From contig NC_081413.1 of NCBI RefSeq assembly GCF_030272615.1, forward strand, positions 156,929,849 to 156,989,848: DNA of 60,000 nt, given 5' to 3'. Of this stretch, positions 56,178-60,000 are shown piece by piece; positions within the stretch are counted from its first letter, which is position 1; each line of letters begins with the position of its first letter. Source of the DNA: Cryptomeria japonica (lineage: Eukaryota; Streptophyta; Pinopsida; Cupressales; Cupressaceae). A model generated the notes under the pieces. That model worked only from the letters and a program-made list of their open reading frames with translations. It did not search any database and was not told the DNA's origin. Made by a program: the position numbers and the translations under genes.

Positions 56178-57179
56178 CTTGAGGGTGAACTCACAAAGCT
56201 GGTTCCCACTTTTTGGTACGTCCTGATTTTTGCTGAAATCATACATTTTCTTGAAAATATAATGATTTAAGCTTTAAGAGGTCCCATTTTAAGTAATTAA
56301 TTGAAGAGAGTTAAATCAAAGGCTCTTAGATCAAAATTTCTTGGATATAACCTCTCTACTTCTAAATCATACTTGCAATGGAGTCTCCTTTGCGTCTATC
56401 AAATGCTGATAAAAAACCAATTTTACATTAGCTTTTGGGGGGTCAAATTAATTTATTTAAAAGGTTTTTTTTTAAAGTATTTAGTCCTTATTATAAGATT
56501 TCCAAATAGTATAACTTTTAATATATTTAATTTCATTAATATATTTTTATTTTATTTCTTATGAATGTAGGTTTTTCACCGAACATGAACTTCTTTGTTC
56601 AATGCATTGGGAAAAATAGTAAACTAATTCAAAAAAATTCTGAAAAATATCTATGTACTAGCTATTGATGTTTTATTTCTAACAAAAAAAAGAAAATTTA
56701 ATTTTGATATATATAGAACAAGTTATGTGTTCAAACGTACACCTATATCTAAATTATAATTAGTCGAACTTCAAAACTTAATAAAATGAAAAATATTCAA
56801 CATATCACTATCAAACCAACTGCATGCCCTAGGTATTGATGTTACAAACCAAAATTTAAAAGAATTAAGTTTTTATCATTTATAGAAAAAAATTATGCAT
56901 TTTGGGATACACATCACTCTTAAAAAATGTTGTTTGCTGTAAAAAACTACTTTTTGAGGGAGATGGAAAAATCAATAAAATTTTATTCAAACAAATTTGA
57001 AAAAAATATATTTATAATCTACAAACAAGATGTTAAAAATTACTAGTTTATATCATCTTCAAATTCTTAACGGTTTAAAAGTTATAGGTGTCAGAAAGTG
57101 GAGGTTTTTTTCAAAATATTCATATAAGTGTCAAAGTTGGTCAAAAAGTGGGAACGAGTATAGTGAGTTCACCCTCGAG
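56178..57179. repeat. Segment bounded by a 38-bp inverted repeat
   Basis: 56178-56216 reads CTTGAGGGTGAACTCAC then GTTCCCACTTTTTG; 57142-57179 is its inverted near copy. The 0.9 kb between them is AT-rich and noncoding. The ends look like terminal inverted repeats of a small DNA transposon, but I see no target duplication outside them. Two converging remnants of one repeat are an alternative. Confidence 0.5.
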
Positions 57180-57284
57180 CATATAAATTTCAAGGACTTG
57201 TTAATAATAAGATGCATGGTTTTATGGCCTGCTGATGGGCCTTCTTGGGTTAATCCTAAGGATTTTGACTTGAAGGAGAATTAG

Positions 57285-57425
57285 GAACATCCTAATATGG
57301 GGTGGACAAACTTGAATTTTGATGGAGCTTCCAAGGGAAACCTTGGCCCGTCGGGTGTGGGGTTTGTGACATGAGACTCTCAAGGGAACTTGTTGGATAT
57401 TGGCATGAAATAACTTGTTGATGGG
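57285..57425 (+). pseudogene. LINE-type RNase H fragment, left part
   Basis: W..LNFDGASKGN, GPSGVGFV, DSQGNLL is the opening of the RNase H domain found at the C-terminus of plant LINE polyproteins. The frame has TAG upstream, TGA after GFVT, and TAA near 57409. It is cut at 57425 by a solo LTR and continues at 58626 with TNNV, the usual next block. Only the first half of the domain remains. Confidence 0.72.
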
Positions 57426-58625
57426 TGAAATGGTAAAAAATTAGGGTTTCCAACATTAGAAGGATGAAGACCATTAATTTTTACTTGGGGACCATTACAT
57501 TAAAGAGGGAGGTAAACCTAATAGATCTAGTCACAAACCAGCAATGATAAGGGCTGAGAATGCTATTGGATTTACCAGGGAATTGGATTGAATCACCCTC
57601 TTTAAAGTTGAATTGTGGAAATGTTGAAATTAGGGTAAATATGTTGGGAATTGATGTAAAAATGCATAAATAGTGAGCTACAATTGTCAGATTGAGCCAC
57701 GAACCTGAATTTGAGAATTATAAGAGGATTCAGATATGTTCCCAAAAGGAGCTCTTGATTTATCAGGATCGGTGTGATGGTCACTTTGGTCCTCCACACT
57801 TTTCACACTCTAATGGGGGATCATTTCGTCTCTATAAATAAAGATTATCTTGAAGATCGCAGCTTCGTACCTTTTCCTGCACACACTAGAGAAGGGAAAT
57901 AGGTTGGGAATAGGGGTTTGACTTAGGTCAAACCCGAGTTTTGGAATTAACCATGAAATAGAAATATAATTTGATTGAATTGCAGTAAAGGAAATGTTCT
58001 CCTTTTTAGGGAGATGCTGAATAATGACTGAAAACACAAATGTTATACCTCCTTGTGAAGTTTCTTTTGTCTCCAAACAAAACTAGGGTTTCATGAAGTC
58101 TTCAATAACATAGAACATGAATGTCAACTCCAATGCTTGAACCTTGACTTTATCTCTGCTCCAATGCTTGAAAGAAGATTGATTGCTTGCTTGCTTGAAC
58201 TTGAATGCTTGATTGCTTGATGTCGAATTGAATTTTTTTATGTTTGTGTATTAAAATGAGAGGGGTACACCTCCTTTTATACTTTCTTATTGGAAAAAAA
58301 ATTAGTATTTTAACATGAACTGACATAAAGATGGAATTCCCGCTCACATTTCATGAATGTTAAGGGGCCCAAATTTAGGTCATGATTGGGAAGACCAGGA
58401 CATTGGGCATTCTGCTCTTGAGGGGACCATGATGCCATGCCCTGGTTGTGCCCAATTAGAGATTAGAATTAAGGGGTAGGATGGTGTGTGCATTGAGAAT
58501 GGTGATAAATGTGCATATCAAGAGCAAAAATTGGTCCATTTCAGGCCTCAGAGCATGAACGCCAAGGTGTGGGCCCAAATGTGGACAAAATTGTAAGGGA
58601 GTACAATTTAGGATGCTACAATGGG
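57421..58625 (-). mobile_element. Solo LTR in the LINE fragment, with 5-bp target duplication
   Basis: LTR 57426-58620 (1195 bp), flanked by ATGGG at 57421-57425 and 58621-58625. Minus-strand start is TGTAGCATCCTAAATTGTAC. On the minus strand TATAAAAGG lies at 58273-58281, so promoter and orientation agree. The LINE frame closes exactly when it is removed (L V D G then T N N). Confidence 0.88.
58273..58281 (-). promoter_or_regulatory. TATA box of the solo LTR
   Basis: TATAAAAGG on the minus strand, about 340 bp from the LTR start at 58620. Confidence 0.6.
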
Positions 58626-58635
58626 ACCAATAATG

Positions 58636-60000
58636 TGTAGAACATAATATGTCACTGAGAGGGGGGGTGAATCAGTGATTTTAAACAAACTTAGGTAGTG
58701 TGTATGTGTGTATGACCGGTAACAATGAGAACACTAACAATCAATTATACACAAAAGACACACCACATAACACTGGTTATACGAGGAAAACCCAATGTGG
58801 GAAAAACCTCGATGAGAAAAGTTGCTAGAGTCTACTGCTCCAATCTAGTCTAACAATGTAACAACAATATTACAATGATTTAGGACACCAACCCCTACTA
58901 ATTTAGGGCACCAATCCAAGGAGCACCAACCCCTAACTGTTTATGGGCACCAACCCCTACACTAAGCGCCAACTTAGTGATACACAATGAAATATGAACT
59001 TATTATGATGAAAGCAACTTGTTACAAATGAGTTTTGTAACACCTATTCAACTTCTCTCTACCGGTTCAACTCTCCTTTACCGATTCAACCCTTCTTTGT
59101 CGGATTTCAATCCTCTCTGTCTGATTTCTCTTCTTCTCTGCTTCTACCTTTTCTGATCTCCTCTGTCACTCACACTACATTGCTTCAATCTCTGCTGCCT
59201 CCTTACCGGTATAGACACTATTGGTTCACACTACTGTATACTCAATAATAGTTTATCAGTTTCCTTAAGCTTACCGGTTAAACCTTTCCTGTTGGTTCTC
59301 CTTCAGATTCTCAGTTGCTTCACTCTTATCATTCTGATTAACTCTTTATTTTCACAAGCTCACTCTTCTCCTACAATTGGCATCATCATTACCAATCTTC
59401 TGTCTCCAGATTTATATTCAACTTCTCCCGCCAAACCATGAATTCAAACTTGGTGCACTAGGGTTTCTTCTACCGACCATGAACCGTATCAGATCACATC
59501 AGATCTCCTTTCCAAGATTTGGCAATTTGCAACAAATCAAGCTTCACTACCATTTTCATTCCTTCGAGAACATGTTTGTTATACTTAGGAACCTATGACC
59601 TGTCTTTCGACTTTGCTTCTTGATCAATCACTATAAATGAATTTGTGGTCCCCTTTACCAAATGTGATCTGCACCTGGATAGCCTACAACGATCGTTGCA
59701 TCATAGATCTTTGACATTCGGTCTTCTTTGAGCCATAAGCCCCTGCACTCTACCCGTGATTCTCACAGTCAACATTAAATGTCTAACCAACCACCAACTA
59801 CCTCACCGACAATGCATGGTTCATTTGCAACTTCACATTTTCCACCTGGAGTTCACGTGTTCTTCGTCAACATCCAACTTTGCTCATTGTGTTGGTTCAA
59901 ACTTAGTCATCGAGCATGCATGTAACTGGTGTATCTCTTACACTACCGGTTATCTTACCCTACTGGTGATGCTTTACTTGGTTAACCTTCATACCTGCAC
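58636..60000 (-). repeat. Copia-type LTR, minus orientation, running off the window
   Basis: On the minus strand its 3' end has GTTTTTCCCACATTGGGTTTTC, a common plant copia LTR block also seen in element C, then GATTCACCCCCCCTCTCA, then the end TGTTCTACA at 58636. It interrupts the LINE RNase H text right after TNN. No PBS is seen left of it (TATTGGTCCC is LINE sequence), so it is a solo or 3'-truncated copy. The other end is beyond 60000. Confidence 0.7.

Overview
The window is plant nuclear DNA made almost entirely of nested LTR retrotransposons. I see no convincing host gene, tRNA, rRNA or CRISPR array. Very large nested LTR elements, long LTRs and a high load of decayed copies suggest a large-genome seed plant, possibly a gymnosperm; this is an inference, not a proof. 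Most elements are Ty3/gypsy of the Tat type: a CX2HX4HX4C gag knuckle, RT followed by two RNase H domains (the second archaeal-like), and LTRs starting TGTAGACA.

Layout. Element A (+) spans 1-46350: leader, gag N-terminus, then protease, G-patch spacer, RT, RNase H, integrase, an antisense gene and the 3' LTR (45091-46350). It is interrupted four times: by element B (1903-13543, + gypsy with gag and protease but no RT), by a solo LTR (15493-16864), by element C (18437-22786, a gag-only Ty1/copia element) and by element D (23333-37007, - gypsy with a nearly complete pol). Three of these insertions (solo LTR, C and D) can be removed at TG..CA ends with 5-bp target duplications and A's reading frame closes exactly. 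A itself sits in the pol of a fifth gypsy element, E (46351 to about 53823), which carries another 2.49-kb TG..CA insertion (50114-52602). From about 53.8 kb to the end the sequence is unassigned, apart from a 38-bp inverted-repeat pair, a LINE RNase H fragment split by a solo LTR (57426-58620), and a copia-type LTR running off the end.

The most interesting feature is in A, B and D. Between integrase and 3' LTR, on the strand opposite to pol, each carries a two-exon gene for a plant mobile domain (PMD) protein. Each copy has a TATA box 75-100 bp before the ATG, a 22-26 codon arginine-rich first exon, a phase-0 intron beginning with GT and ending in CAG/ACAG that contains degenerate GCG-rich repeats, and a second exon with the PMD. 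All three copies are now broken, but the shared architecture in elements whose LTRs are unrelated over most of their length indicates an old, retained cargo gene. Other shared features are a DGGA protease motif, a G-patch between protease and RT, an A-rich array directly after the integrase stop followed by a GGTGAAAACCTGG motif, and a second polypurine tract (GAGGGGGCAT) upstream of the main one.

Relative ages by eye: LTR pairs of B and D differ by about 1 percent and those of C by roughly 3 percent. E is older than A, and A is older than B, C and D.
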